Assembly: GCA_012517865.1 (NCBI GenBank)
Contig: JAAYUC010000016.1
Coordinates: 28,196-92,195, forward strand
DNA from: Chloroflexota bacterium
Lineage (GTDB): Bacteria; Chloroflexota; Anaerolineae; Anaerolineales; Anaerolineaceae
DNA: 64,000 nucleotides
Reading direction: 5' to 3'
Below, in pieces: positions 16,246 to 25,454 of this stretch (position 1 is its first letter; each line of letters opens with the position of its first letter). The notes beneath the pieces were generated by a model, which saw only the letters and a program-made list of their open reading frames with translations, was not told the origin of the DNA and did not search any database. Made by a program: the position numbers and the translations under genes.

Positions 16246-17484
16246 ATGGAAGAGCCCATTGTAGTAGGACTTGATATTGGTACCTCAAAAATCTGCACTC
16301 TGGTTGCCCGCATCGAAAATGGCACCAACCTACGCATCCTGGGCGTCGGGATTGAACCTTCCCAAGGAATCCGCAGAGGAACCGTCGTGGATATAAACTC
16401 GGCGTCGCAGTCCATTGCGCGGTCCATCGAGAAAGCTGAACGCACCTCGGGTTACGAAATCAACAGCGCCCTGGTGAGCCTGGCTGGTTCTCACGTTAGT
16501 TCCATGAACAGCCGCGGGGTCGTGGGTATTTCCGGCAGGGTCATAGACCAGGACGATGTCTACCGCGCCCTGGATTCCGCCCAGGCAGTTGCCGTCCCTC
16601 ACGACCGCGAAATCATTCATGTCATTCAGCGCGGTTTCACCGTTGATGGGCAGAATGGGATTCGCAAACCCGTAGGAATGCACGGTTTCAGGATGGAAGT
16701 CGAGGCGCACATCATCACTGCTTCGGCCTCCACAGTGGAAAACCTGCGCCAGTGCGTTTCGATGGCCGGCATTCAGGTTTCGCAATTTGTCCTGAACCCA
16801 CTGGCTGCGGGAGAGATGGTCCTCTCGGATTCCGAGCGCGCCATGGGCGTGGCGGTGGTGGACCTGGGCGGCGGAACGACTAACCTGGCAATTTATATCG
16901 ACGGCGATGTCTGGTACACGAATGTCCTGAATGTTGGCGGCGGGCACGTGACCTCGGATATTGCCCAGGGTCTCCGGCTGCCGGTGGAAGTGGCGGAAGA
17001 AGTCAAACTGCATCACGGCTACGCGGTGCTGGAAGAAATTCCAGAGGATGAAAGCTTTAACATTGTGTCGTTCGGTTCAGAACAAAGCCGAAAAGTCTCC
17101 CGTCGGGAACTGACCGATATTATCGAAGCCCGCGTGGAGGAAATATTCATGCTCGTCCACAAGGAAATTAAGCGTTCGGGCTACGATGGAATGCTGCCGG
17201 CCGGCCTGGTACTGACGGGCGGCGGCAGTCTGCTGCCAGGGATTCGCAAACTGGCCACGCGCGTCACCGGTTTGCCTGCCAGAATCGGAAAACCGGAAAA
17301 AATGGTCGGATTGACTGACCAGATTAGCACACCCGCCTTCGCGACCAGCGTCGGGCTGCTGCAGTGGGCAATTTTGATGAGTGAGACAAACCAGATTGCT
17401 GCGGAGCATTCTGGAAAATCCAAAAAACCATTCGATATCAAAGCGGAGAAGATAAAGAGTTGGTTTGGGAAATTGTTGCCGTAA
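16246..17484 (+). CDS. ftsA: Cell division protein FtsA (actin-like)
   Basis: 412 residues from the ATG preceded by TGGAG. It has the actin-family phosphate loops VVGLDIGTSKICTLVA (about 5-20) and VVDLGGGTTNLAIYIDG (about 203-219), the adenosine motif VLTGGGSLLPGI, and an amphipathic C-terminal tail (KAEKIKSWFGKLLP) that serves as membrane-targeting sequence. FtsA tethers FtsZ filaments to the membrane and recruits the divisome. It directly precedes ftsZ with a 27-base gap. Confidence 0.96.
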   Translation: MEEPIVVGLDIGTSKICTLVARIENGTNLRILGVGIEPSQGIRRGTVVDINSASQSIARSIEKAERTSGYEINSALVSLAGSHVSSMNSRGVVGISGRVIDQDDVYRALDSAQAVAVPHDREIIHVIQRGFTVDGQNGIRKPVGMHGFRMEVEAHIITASASTVENLRQCVSMAGIQVSQFVLNPLAAGEMVLSDSERAMGVAVVDLGGGTTNLAIYIDGDVWYTNVLNVGGGHVTSDIAQGLRLPVEVAEEVKLHHGYAVLEEIPEDESFNIVSFGSEQSRKVSRRELTDIIEARVEEIFMLVHKEIKRSGYDGMLPAGLVLTGGGSLLPGIRKLATRVTGLPARIGKPEKMVGLTDQISTPAFATSVGLLQWAILMSETNQIAAEHSGKSKKPFDIKAEKIKSWFGKLLP

Positions 17485-17511
17485 TAGTTGTGATTCAAGA
17501 GGAGAATCGAA

Positions 17512-18666
17512 ATGGATGCTAAACAGACTGAACTAAACGCAAGAATCAAAGTAGTAGGCGTCGGCGGCGGAGGCTGCAATGCCATCAACCGCATGATCGC
17601 CGAAGGTCTTTCGGGAATCGAGTTCATCGCGATTAATACCGACGCCCAGGCACTGCTCAAATCCAGCGCGCCAACGCGCGTGCGGATTGGCGAGAAAGCC
17701 ACGCGCGGCCTCGGAGCCGGCGGTGACCCAAAAATTGGTCAGGCAGCCGCGGAAGAATCAGCCGAAGAGCTGTATGAGGTGCTGAAAGGCAGCGACATGG
17801 TCTTTGTCACAGCAGGCCTTGGCGGCGGAACAGGCACCGGAGCCGCTCCGGTGGTAGCGCAAATCGCCAAGGAAATTGGCGCGCTGACCATTGGCGTGGT
17901 CACCCGCCCATTCAGCTTTGAGGGCAATCACCGCGCGAAAGCGGCGGAAGAAGGCGCCATGCGGCTGAAGGAACACGCTGACACCTTAATCGTCATCCCC
18001 AACGACCGGCTGCTGCAAATCGTAAGCAAGAATGTTCCTCTGCAGGACGCTTTCCGCATCGCGGATGACGTCTTGCGCCAGGGCATTCAGGGCATATCCG
18101 AGCTGATTACCATTCCCGGATTAATTAACCTGGACTTCGCGGACGTTCGCACCATCATGTCCGAAGGCGGTGCCGCGCTCATGGCTGTTGGCGAAGCCTC
18201 CGGTGAAGACCGCGCCAGGATAGCCGCCGGGCAGGCAATCTCCAGCCAGCTCCTGGATGTGACCATCAACGGCGCCCGCGGTATTATCTTCAACATGACC
18301 GGCGGTTCGAACTTCTCGCTGTATGAAGTTTATCAGGCAGCGGACATCATCAAAGAAACCGCTCACCCCGATGTAAACCTTATCTTTGGTGCAGTGGTCG
18401 ATGAGTCCATGGGCGACAAAGTTCGCATCACCGTTATCGCAACCGGATTTGATAGTGCCCATACTCCTGCAGAGGTGGAGAGCAACGCGTTTTTTCACAG
18501 CGCGCCCCCCAGAAAACCGGAGAAGGTAACAACCGCGGATTACCTAAGAAGAGCGGAACCTGAGCCCAAAGCGAAGGAACCTGCCGAAGACTATTCGTAT
18601 GCTTCCGGCGCGGATATCGACGTGCCAACCTTTCTTCGGAAACGCCGCGACCAGCAGGGGTACTAG
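17512..18666 (+). CDS. ftsZ: Cell division GTPase FtsZ
   Basis: 384 residues with GAGGAGA ahead of the ATG. The tubulin-like GTPase domain shows [15 protein letters not shown], the signature [13 protein letters not shown] (about 104-116), TRPFSFEG and the synergy-loop residues [12 protein letters not shown] variable linker leads to the conserved C-terminal peptide [12 protein letters not shown] that binds FtsA. FtsZ polymerises into the division ring. It is the last gene of the dcw cluster; a strong hairpin lies about 50 bases beyond its stop. Confidence 0.98.
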   Translation: MDAKQTELNARIKVVGVGGGGCNAINRMIAEGLSGIEFIAINTDAQALLKSSAPTRVRIGEKATRGLGAGGDPKIGQAAAEESAEELYEVLKGSDMVFVTAGLGGGTGTGAAPVVAQIAKEIGALTIGVVTRPFSFEGNHRAKAAEEGAMRLKEHADTLIVIPNDRLLQIVSKNVPLQDAFRIADDVLRQGIQGISELITIPGLINLDFADVRTIMSEGGAALMAVGEASGEDRARIAAGQAISSQLLDVTINGARGIIFNMTGGSNFSLYEVYQAADIIKETAHPDVNLIFGAVVDESMGDKVRITVIATGFDSAHTPAEVESNAFFHSAPPRKPEKVTTADYLRRAEPEPKAKEPAEDYSYASGADIDVPTFLRKRRDQQGY

Positions 18667-18713
18667 TACGGATTAGCGCGCCTGACCTCCTCTTGGGTTT
18701 TTTACGCTCAATG

Positions 18714-18750
18714 GCTTCCTTCCTCCCCGTTATCAGCGGAGGAAGGAAGC
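18714..18750. repeat. Perfect 13-bp inverted repeat after ftsZ
   Basis: GCTTCCTTCCTCC and its exact complement enclose an 11-base loop. No T-run follows on either strand; a T6 run lies before it on the plus strand (18699-18704 area). It probably ends or stabilises the dcw transcript, but it is not a canonical intrinsic terminator. Confidence 0.6.
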
Positions 18751-19202
18751 ATACCGGGCCGGAATCACAAGGAAGAACTCTGAAAGAGCGCCATTTACCG
18801 CGCCTGGCCGAGCAGTTTTACCTGCCTTAGTTTCCATCGTTAGTATTCGACGCTGCCCACTGGCTCAATGAGAACCGAATGAGGGCAGTGTTTGATTTTA
18901 ACCTTCAGCCCCACATGGAAACACGATTGCTGTTTGTTTTCGCATGACCTAGCAAAGGGCTTACAGCAAACATTGAAGATAAACATAAAGAAGGGCACAT
19001 TTTTCGCTCATAGCAGCCCGGTTCTTTCCTATCTGCAAGTCCTAATACCTCAGGCGATATTACAAAAATACATGGGCTTGACATGGATATCTAATTTCAG
19101 CCAAAACGCGCTCGCGCAGGAGTTATCAACGAGAAAAGCCAGAGGAAATCCTGACCGGGTTGCAACTGGTAAAATCCTGTTCCAACATTAACTATGGGCG
19201 CA

Positions 19203-19241
19203 GGTTCAACCTTAAAGTCCCGCATTTTTTAAGGTTGAGCC
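19203..19241. repeat. 14-bp inverted repeat upstream of the nrdR promoter
   Basis: The arms 19203-19216 (GGTTCAACCTTAAA) and 19228-19241 (TTTAAGGTTGAGCC) pair with one G-U. The repeat ends 12 bases before the -35 box of nrdR, so it could end an upstream transcript or bind a regulator. Confidence 0.5.
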
Positions 19242-19252
19242 CGAATATAACC

Positions 19253-19281
19253 TTGTCCCTATCCCAAAAGCATGCTAAAAT
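19253..19281 (+). promoter_or_regulatory. Promoter of the nrdR-nrdJ operon
   Basis: TTGTCC (19253-19258) and TAAAAT (19276-19281) lie 17 bases apart. The predicted transcription start near 19288 falls at the first of the two NrdR-like boxes. Confidence 0.6.
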
Positions 19282-19285
19282 CTGA

Positions 19286-19334
19286 AAACCTTATAGGTGG
19301 GGGAGAAAAGGTAAGCCACCACCATATATTGGGG
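19286..19334. promoter_or_regulatory. Candidate NrdR box pair
   Basis: The second site (19319-19334) reads CCACCATATATTGGGG and fits the core of the NrdR box consensus acaCwATATATwGtgt. A weaker palindrome, ACCTTATAGGT (19288-19298), lies about three helical turns upstream. Paired boxes about 30 bases apart are the usual NrdR arrangement. Placed at and just after the start of transcription, they would allow autorepression of nrdR and nrdJ when dATP is high. Confidence 0.55.
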
Positions 19335-19357
19335 TAAATCTTGTAAAGGAGGATGCG

Positions 19358-19816
19358 ATGAATTGCCCGTTTTGTCAGCACCCGGATTCCAGGGTCATCG
19401 ATACTACCAAAGATTCGCACGGCGGCATACGCCGGCGCAGGGAATGCGCATCCTGCCATCAGCGTTTCAGCACAATGGAACGGGCGATTCTTGTTACCCC
19501 AATGCTCATCAAACGCGACGGCACGCGAGAAGAATTCAACCGGGAAAAACTGCTGCAGGGTTTGCGCATTGCCTGCGCCAAACGCCCCGTTTCTGCAGCC
19601 GCTCTGGAGCAGCTGGCAAGCTCCATCGAAGCCGAGCTGCAAAAAAAAGGCCGCCCGGAAGTGAATTCCCGGATTGTTGGAGATCTGGCAATCAAAGGCC
19701 TAAAAGAACTTGACCATATTGCCTACGTTCGCTATGCCATCGTGTACCTGCGGATGGATGACCTGCATACCATCCGCAACGAAATTGATCATTTGCTTTC
19801 CGAAGAAACCAAATAA
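19358..19816 (+). CDS. nrdR: Transcriptional repressor NrdR
   Basis: 152 residues, the normal length, with AAAGGAGGA ahead of the ATG. The N-terminal zinc ribbon uses C3, C6, C30 and C33 around RRRRECASCHQRFSTMERA. An ATP-cone follows (about 49-139: VIKRDGTREEFNREKLLQGL type). NrdR senses dATP/ATP and represses ribonucleotide reductase genes. It sits nine bases upstream of nrdJ with NrdR-like boxes in its own promoter, which explains its target. Confidence 0.97.
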   Translation: MNCPFCQHPDSRVIDTTKDSHGGIRRRRECASCHQRFSTMERAILVTPMLIKRDGTREEFNREKLLQGLRIACAKRPVSAAALEQLASSIEAELQKKGRPEVNSRIVGDLAIKGLKELDHIAYVRYAIVYLRMDDLHTIRNEIDHLLSEETK

Positions 19817-19825
19817 GGACAGACA

Positions 19826-22390
19826 ATGGAACCATCAGTCACCCCTTCCGCGGGGCTCTTGCCGACCCCCCCAATGCCTTCTGATTTACCCGCCATCTCT
19901 CTGAGTGAAAATTCCCGACAAATCCTCACCAGACGTTATCTGCGCAGAGACGAGAACGGCACTCCTGTGGAAAGCATTGAAGAGATGTTCTGGCGCATTG
20001 CCTGGCACATCGCGGATGTGGAGTCTGAGAAAAATCCTGAAGAAACAGCCAGGGCGTTCTACCGTCTGCTGGTTTCCAAATCCTTCTTTCCCAACTCCCC
20101 CACCTTCACTGGCGCGGGCACGCCCCTCGGGCAGCTGGCTGCCTGTTTTGTGCTGCCCATCTCTGATGATATGGGCAAGGCCTCTGACGGAATTTTTACC
20201 ACCCTGCGCAACGCGGCCCTGATTCAACAAACAGGCGGCGGAAACGGCTTTAATTTTTCCAGGATTCGCCCCAAGGGCGCCATCGTCAAAACCTCTTCCG
20301 GGCAGGCTACCGGACCGGTGGGATTCCTGAAGGTTTATGACCACGCTTTTGGCGAAATCGCCCAGGGCGGCACACGCCGCGGAGCGAATATGGGCATATT
20401 GCGTGTTGACCACCCGGATATTGAAGAGTTCATCAGCTGCAAAACCAGCGAAAACGCCATTACCAATTTCAACATCTCCGTCGCGATTACAGACGCTTTC
20501 ATGCGGGCGGTCGAAGAGGACGCGGATTGGGATTTGCGATTTCCAGACGTAAGCAATCCTGCATATAAAAATTTTTCCGGCACGTTGGAGGCCGCGGAGC
20601 GCGCCGGAATCCCGATTCGCACCTATAAAACGGTCAAAGCGCGCGAAATCTTTAACAAATTCGTTCAACAGGCGCATCACAACGGCGAACCCGGCGCCCT
20701 CTTCCTGGACGCGGCCAACCGCACAAACCCCGTGCCGCACTTATACGACCTGGAAGCCACCAACCCCTGCGGCGAACAATGGCTGGGACCCTACGAAAAC
20801 TGCTGCCTGGCCTCCGTAAATCTTGCCACCCACTGCGCGCCCGATGGGAAAGTCGACTGGGAGAAACTGCGCGAGACAACTATTCTGGCTACCCGCTTTT
20901 TGGACCATGTGGTGGATAAAAACGCTTATGTGCCCGCGATTCCTGAACTGAAACAATCAGCCCTGAATGCCCGCCGCATCGGCCTTGGCATTATGGGACT
21001 GGCGGACTTGATGTACCATGTAGGCGTCCGTTACGGCTCCGAAGAATCGCTTGAATTTGCCGGTCAGGTGATGGAATTTATCCGCTATCACAGTATGCTG
21101 ACCAGCATCAATCTTGCCCGGGAGAATGGACCTTTTCCGGTAATCAAAGGCAGCATCTATGACCCTGAGAATTTACGCTGGTCGCCCCCGGAACCTTTGT
21201 TCCCGTATACCCGGGATTGGGGCCGGCCGGCAGTGGATTGGCAGGCGGTTGTGGATGGCATCCGCCAATACGGCATCCGCAACGCAGCGCAAACCACCAT
21301 CGCCCCGACCGGAACAATTGGAACGGTTGCCGGATGCGAAGGATACGGCTGCGAGCCCGTTTTTGCGCTGGCCTACGTCCGTCACGTCAATGACCACGGC
21401 AAGGACCTGACCTTGAATTACGCCAGCCCGCTCTTCCAGGCCGCCCTGGACAAAGCAGATTTCACCCCCGAACAGAAAGAACAAATCATCAGCCAGGTCA
21501 TAGAAGCCGGGACCTGCCAGCAAATCACCCTTCTGCCAGAAGCTATGCGCAATGTGTATGTCGTGTCGGCGGATATCAGCGCGCACGAACACATCCGCAT
21601 GCAGGCAGCCTTGCAGCGGTTTGTGGATAACAGCCTTAGCAAGACCATCAACTTCCCGGCTGGCACCACCCCTCAGGAAGTCGCTGACGCATTTATGGAA
21701 GCCTGGAAATTAGGCTGCAAAGGCATCACCGTCTATATCACCGGCTCCCGGGAGAAGGTTGTCCTCGAGACCAAGGCGACCATGCAAGCCAAGCAGGCCG
21801 TGGCGGAGGAAAAGCAAACCCCAATAGCCGAAGCGGCGGTCAGCCAGCCGGCATTCTGGAAGGATGCCAAAAAACCCCGGCCTCGCATCCTGAAAGGCTA
21901 TACCTATTCTATCGAGACGCCGCTTGGCAAAGCCTTCATCACCATCAACGAGAACGGCGGCGACCAACCCTTTGAAGTCTTTATCAACACAGCCAAGGCA
22001 GGCTCGGAGACTGCCGCGCACTCAGAAGCGCTCGGGCGCCTGATTTCTTATGTTTTGCGAATCGCGTCGTCTATCGAGCCAAGAGAGCGCTTGAAAGTGG
22101 TCATGGAGCAGCTGGCTGGCATAGGCGGCGGCAGGTCTTTGGGTTTTGGTCCAAATCGCGTCCGCTCACTGCCGGATGGAATTGCCAAAGCGCTGGATGA
22201 ATACCTTTTCCAGCAGCACTGGGAGAAGGAAGAAGAGCCGGAGCCTCCCCAGGGCGAACCGCTTCCCTTCCTCGATGATAAAAAAGAAGTCCGACCAATC
22301 GGCGAACTCTGCCCCGAGTGCGGTCAGGCCACCCTGATTTACGAAGAAGGCTGCCGCAAGTGCTATACTTGCGGACACAGCGAGTGCTAA
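19826..22390 (+). CDS. nrdJ: Adenosylcobalamin-dependent ribonucleotide reductase (class II)
   Basis: 854 residues. The 10-stranded barrel shows [60 protein letters not shown] (the N-C-E active-site triad region) and [21 protein letters not shown]-terminal extension ends in a CPECG...[12 protein letters not shown] cysteine cluster that would reduce the active site. No ATP-cone is visible at the N-terminus. It makes deoxynucleotides from ribonucleotides with B12, with or without oxygen. It is in an operon with its repressor nrdR and a deoxynucleoside kinase. Confidence 0.96.
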   Translation: MEPSVTPSAGLLPTPPMPSDLPAISLSENSRQILTRRYLRRDENGTPVESIEEMFWRIAWHIADVESEKNPEETARAFYRLLVSKSFFPNSPTFTGAGTPLGQLAACFVLPISDDMGKASDGIFTTLRNAALIQQTGGGNGFNFSRIRPKGAIVKTSSGQATGPVGFLKVYDHAFGEIAQGGTRRGANMGILRVDHPDIEEFISCKTSENAITNFNISVAITDAFMRAVEEDADWDLRFPDVSNPAYKNFSGTLEAAERAGIPIRTYKTVKAREIFNKFVQQAHHNGEPGALFLDAANRTNPVPHLYDLEATNPCGEQWLGPYENCCLASVNLATHCAPDGKVDWEKLRETTILATRFLDHVVDKNAYVPAIPELKQSALNARRIGLGIMGLADLMYHVGVRYGSEESLEFAGQVMEFIRYHSMLTSINLARENGPFPVIKGSIYDPENLRWSPPEPLFPYTRDWGRPAVDWQAVVDGIRQYGIRNAAQTTIAPTGTIGTVAGCEGYGCEPVFALAYVRHVNDHGKDLTLNYASPLFQAALDKADFTPEQKEQIISQVIEAGTCQQITLLPEAMRNVYVVSADISAHEHIRMQAALQRFVDNSLSKTINFPAGTTPQEVADAFMEAWKLGCKGITVYITGSREKVVLETKATMQAKQAVAEEKQTPIAEAAVSQPAFWKDAKKPRPRILKGYTYSIETPLGKAFITINENGGDQPFEVFINTAKAGSETAAHSEALGRLISYVLRIASSIEPRERLKVVMEQLAGIGGGRSLGFGPNRVRSLPDGIAKALDEYLFQQHWEKEEEPEPPQGEPLPFLDDKKEVRPIGELCPECGQATLIYEEGCRKCYTCGHSEC

Positions 22391-22499
22391 TTACCAAAGG
22401 ATAAGTCCTACGAGCAGTTGGACCGAAGGTACATGTCTTATCCGGGGGCAGCGGCTGACTTACACGCGCACTGGCGGCAGTCGGCCGCCTGTTGTTCTT

Positions 22500-23237
22500 T
22501 TGCACGGCTTCACGGAAGACAGTTCCACCTGGTTTGACCTCGCGCGAGGATTGGAAAATGAATACGACCTGGTCATGCCGGACATGATTGGTCACGGTAA
22601 ATCCGACCGACTAACCCCCGGCACTCTCGTAGACCTTAAACAAGACCTTGCGGACCTGCTCGCGGAACTGCGCCTGGCAAAGGCAGCCCTTCTGGGTCAT
22701 TCGCTTGGCGCTCTCACTGCCGCTCAGTTCGCGGCGGAACACTCTGAACTTACCGTGCTGCTCATCCTGGAGGATATCCCTTGGTTCGACCCTGCGGCTC
22801 TGCCTGTAATCCCGCAAGACAGTTACAGCGCGGCAAACCCGACTGCGATCGCGAGCCTGGCCGCGGGCAGCCCGGAACAGGCGCTGGCCTACTGCGCCAA
22901 GCACTTCCCCCATTGGAACGAATCCGCCCGAAGAGCCTGGGCTGAATCCAAGCTGCGCTTTGATACCCAATGGTTTTTACAGCCGCCCCAAAAACAACCG
23001 CACTGGCGGGAAACCGCCGCGAAATTCACATTCCCAACCCTGCTTATCAGCGGAGAGAACAGCCGGGGCAGCTTGATTTCGGATGGTTTTGCCCGGGAGG
23101 CCCTGAAAACGGTCCCGGGCATGCAGTGGTGCCGCATCCCCGGCGCGGGCCACTACCTGCATTACGACGCCCCTGAAGCGTTCCTCTCTTCAGTCCAAAC
23201 CTTCCTGCGAAGCCATTACCCACCCCAAAAAGGATAA
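22500..23237 (+). CDS. Alpha/beta hydrolase; true start uncertain (possible frameshift)
   Basis: The hydrolase fold is clear: the oxyanion-hole HGFTEDSSTW, the nucleophile elbow LGHSLGALTA, a cap region and the catalytic His in GAGHYLHYDAPE. The coordinates begin at a TTG inside the conserved strand VVLLHGF, so they cannot be the real start. The open frame runs upstream through RLTYTRTGGSRPPVVLLHGF but contains no ATG, GTG or TTG back to its stop at 22335. An ATG at 22433, with GAAGG close by, would join this frame if one G were lost from the G5 run at 22444-22448. The substrate is unknown. It lies between nrdJ and a deoxynucleoside kinase and is probably co-transcribed with them. Confidence 0.75.
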   Translation: MHGFTEDSSTWFDLARGLENEYDLVMPDMIGHGKSDRLTPGTLVDLKQDLADLLAELRLAKAALLGHSLGALTAAQFAAEHSELTVLLILEDIPWFDPAALPVIPQDSYSAANPTAIASLAAGSPEQALAYCAKHFPHWNESARRAWAESKLRFDTQWFLQPPQKQPHWRETAAKFTFPTLLISGENSRGSLISDGFAREALKTVPGMQWCRIPGAGHYLHYDAPEAFLSSVQTFLRSHYPPQKG

Positions 23238-23238
23238 G

Positions 23239-23892
23239 ATGACCTCTAAGCTAAGATCTAAGAAATTCGTACTGATGGCCGGCAATATCGGCAGCGGAAA
23301 AACCTCTCTGACGCGGCTGGTCGGCGAAAAACTCGGCTGGCAGACAGCCTACGAATCCGTCTCCGACAATCCGTACCTTGCCGATTTTTATAAAGATATG
23401 CGCCAGTGGTCCTTCCATTTGCAGGTGTATTTCCTGGGAAACCGCGCCGCGCAGCACATCGAACTGGCCCAGTCGCCGCGTTCAGCCATCATCGACCGCA
23501 GCATCTACGAGGACGCGCGCATCTTCGCGCGGGCGCTGAATGCCATGGGCAACCTTCAGGACAGGGAATATCAGGCCTATTTGCGCCTTTACGACCTGAT
23601 TGTGAGCACTCTTCCCAGGCCGGACCTGCTGATCTTCCTCAAGGCGCCTGTGAACGTCCTGCTCAAGCGCATCCAAATCCGGGCGCGCTCAATTGAAGAC
23701 AGTATAGATCCGGACTATCTGGCCTTGCTTGATAAGTATTACGCGGAATGGATTGACAGTTTTGACCTCTGCCCCGTTCTTACCATCGAAAGCGATGCGG
23801 TGGATTTTGTGAATAAACCGGCGCAGCTGGATCTCGTCACGCAGCGCATCCTGGACCGCCTGGCTGGCACCGAGAAGTTGATTCTCGATTAG
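23239..23892 (+). CDS. Deoxynucleoside kinase (dAK/dGK type)
   Basis: 217 residues. It has the P-loop MAGNIGSGKTSL (about 12-23), YESVSDNPYLADFY with the substrate-binding Glu, the DRS motif IIDRSIYEDARIFA and a LID helix RIQIRARSIE. These features place it in the dNK family that phosphorylates deoxyadenosine, deoxyguanosine or deoxycytidine with ATP to salvage DNA precursors. Which base it prefers cannot be read from the sequence. It starts one base after the hydrolase stop, so the operon combines de novo dNTP synthesis (nrdJ) with salvage. Confidence 0.88.
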   Translation: MTSKLRSKKFVLMAGNIGSGKTSLTRLVGEKLGWQTAYESVSDNPYLADFYKDMRQWSFHLQVYFLGNRAAQHIELAQSPRSAIIDRSIYEDARIFARALNAMGNLQDREYQAYLRLYDLIVSTLPRPDLLIFLKAPVNVLLKRIQIRARSIEDSIDPDYLALLDKYYAEWIDSFDLCPVLTIESDAVDFVNKPAQLDLVTQRILDRLAGTEKLILD

Positions 23893-24020
23893 AAAACAGC
23901 CCGGGAGCTGTTATTGCACAAGATACAGCCATCCATGCCAGCAGCCGGCCTTAAGGACTCGAAAGTAATATTGCTTTGTTTCAGCTACGTAATAACCTGT
24001 AATTACAGGATAACAAGCCC

Positions 24021-24049
24021 TTGACAATATTTTTTGCTTGTGGTTAAAT
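24021..24049 (+). promoter_or_regulatory. Promoter-like sequence reading into the obg terminator hairpin
   Basis: A perfect TTGACA (24021-24026) is followed 17 bases later by TTAAAT (24044-24049). Transcription would start near 24056, exactly at the base of the hairpin between dnk and obg, on the strand opposite to obg. No protein gene lies downstream on the plus strand. Confidence 0.45.
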
Positions 24050-24055
24050 TGTGCC

Positions 24056-24094
24056 GTTCACCGATTGGGTGCCCCCCTCACCCAGTCGGTGAAC
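24056..24094 (-). terminator. Hairpin terminator after obg
   Basis: The 16-bp arms (24056-24071 and 24079-24094) pair with a single G-U mismatch around a 7-base loop of C6T. The hairpin begins 5 bases past the obg stop. On the plus strand it is followed by ACTTTT, so it could act in both directions. Confidence 0.65.
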
Positions 24095-24098
24095 ACTT

Positions 24099-25358
24099 TT
24101 AATCCTGCCACTCCAACTCATAATCGCCAATGCTGACAGTATCGCCTTCCTGGATGCCAGCTTCCCGGAGAGCTTTCTCCACTCCCAGGCTGGTCATCAG
24201 GCGCTGGAAGCGCCTGACAGAACCGGGTTGATCCCAAAAAGTCATCGCAGCGGCGCGCTCAATAATCTTGCCGCGTACTACCCAAAGGTCATCTTCCTTC
24301 TCGATAGTAAATCCGCGGGGGTCTTCCTCAGCGCGATAGACTGGAAGCTCAGGTTCCACTTCTTCAATTGGCGCTTCTTTGAGAGCTTCATGCGCGCGCC
24401 ACAAAACTGTTTTAAGATTGGTCTGGGCGACCGCGGATATCGGCAGCAGTTCCTTGCCTTCCTGAGCGAATTTTTTCCGCAGTCCTTCAAAAGCAGCGGC
24501 AGCGTCGGGCAAATCCATCTTGTTGAAGACCACAATTTGTGGAAGCCTTCCAAGGCGTTCGTCGAACAGCTGCAGCTCCTGGTTGATGGTGAGGTAATCA
24601 TCATAAGGGTCAGGGGAGAGTCCATCCAGAATATGGATTAGCACCCGAGTGCGCTGAATGTGGCGGAGAAAATCATATCCAAGACCAACGCCCTGATGCG
24701 CGCCTTCAATCAAGCCCGGAATATCCGCCAGCACTAAACTGTTTTCCTGGTCCAACTCGACCACGCCAAGGTTTGGCTCCAATGTGGTGAACGGGTAGTC
24801 CGCGATTTTTGGTTTGGCATTGGTCGTGGCCGCCAAGAATGAAGACTTGCCAGCGTTAGGCATTCCAATCAGCCCGACATCCGCGATTAACTTCAGCTCC
24901 AACCGGAGAGTTTTGACTTCTCCTGGTTCGCCGCGCTCCGCAGTAAGCGGCATCTGGTTGCGGGAAGACGCGAAATGCTGGTTGCCCCTGCCCCCGCGCC
25001 CACCTTTGGCAACAACCAGTGTTTGCCCGGGCTTCACCAGGTCGCCCAGCAGTTGGGCGCTTTCTTCATCGTAGACGATGGTTCCCGGCGGAACAGGAAT
25101 AATTAAATCCGGCGCGGATTTCCCCGATTGATTGGAAGGACCGCCGTTCTTTCCATTCTCCGCGGTAAAAACCTCGTTGTGATGGAATTTGTTCAGGGTG
25201 TTCAGCGTCGGAACGACCTGAAGGATGACGCTGCCGCCTTTGCCCCCATCGCCGCCGTCAGGTCCGCCTCTGGGTCGGTATTTTTCGCGGTGCATGTGCA
25301 CCATGCCGTCCCCACCCTTGCCGGACTCCACTGTAATAGTCACTGAATCGATGAACAT
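24099..25358 (-). CDS. obg: Ribosome-assembly GTPase Obg
   Basis: 419 residues in the full Obg arrangement. The N-terminal Gly-rich Obg fold (about 1-158) has FIDSVTITVESGKGGDGMVH and RGGPDGGDGGKGG. The GTPase domain has G1 GMPNAGKSSFLAA, G3 DIPGLIEGAHQGVGLG and G4 NKMD. A C-terminal OCT domain (about 340-419) follows. Obg binds the 50S subunit and (p)ppGpp and links ribosome assembly to growth. GAGGAAACAAG precedes the ATG. A hairpin separates it from the upstream gene. Confidence 0.97.
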   Translation of the reverse strand: MFIDSVTITVESGKGGDGMVHMHREKYRPRGGPDGGDGGKGGSVILQVVPTLNTLNKFHHNEVFTAENGKNGGPSNQSGKSAPDLIIPVPPGTIVYDEESAQLLGDLVKPGQTLVVAKGGRGGRGNQHFASSRNQMPLTAERGEPGEVKTLRLELKLIADVGLIGMPNAGKSSFLAATTNAKPKIADYPFTTLEPNLGVVELDQENSLVLADIPGLIEGAHQGVGLGYDFLRHIQRTRVLIHILDGLSPDPYDDYLTINQELQLFDERLGRLPQIVVFNKMDLPDAAAAFEGLRKKFAQEGKELLPISAVAQTNLKTVLWRAHEALKEAPIEEVEPELPVYRAEEDPRGFTIEKEDDLWVVRGKIIERAAAMTFWDQPGSVRRFQRLMTSLGVEKALREAGIQEGDTVSIGDYELEWQD

Positions 25359-25398
25359 CTTGTTTCCTCGTTTAATTAATTGCCGCCCTCATTATAAA

Positions 25399-25426
25399 TC
25401 AGGGGTCAGGCATACCTGACCCCTGA
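25399..25426 (-). terminator. Hairpin between the cpgS-like gene and obg
   Basis: TCAGGGGTCAGG and its exact complement (12 bp) enclose the loop CATA. On the minus strand the stem is followed by TTTATAATG. It lies 29 bases after the stop of the cpgS-like gene and probably ends or reduces transcription into obg. The TATAAT just after it may serve as the obg -10 box. Confidence 0.6.
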
Positions 25427-25454
25427 AACACCTTTGGGTTAAGCTTTTAAAGGG

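Larger units (their letters stand above)
18667..19252. other. Long non-coding stretch between ftsZ and nrdR
   Basis: No convincing gene is seen here. The stretch is visibly richer in A and T than the flanking genes. It contains a 13-bp perfect inverted repeat (18714-18750), a smaller one (CTGCCC 18853-18858 with GGGCAG 18883-18888) and a 14-bp one (19203-19241). A frame of 99 codons starting with TTG at 18892 has no ribosome site and no recognisable content. An unannotated structured RNA or a decayed gene is possible. Confidence 0.5.

Noticed and set aside
18892..19191. A 99-codon reading frame between ftsZ and nrdR
   Set aside because: It starts with TTG, has no ribosome site and shows no recognisable domain. 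The amino-acid mix looks random.
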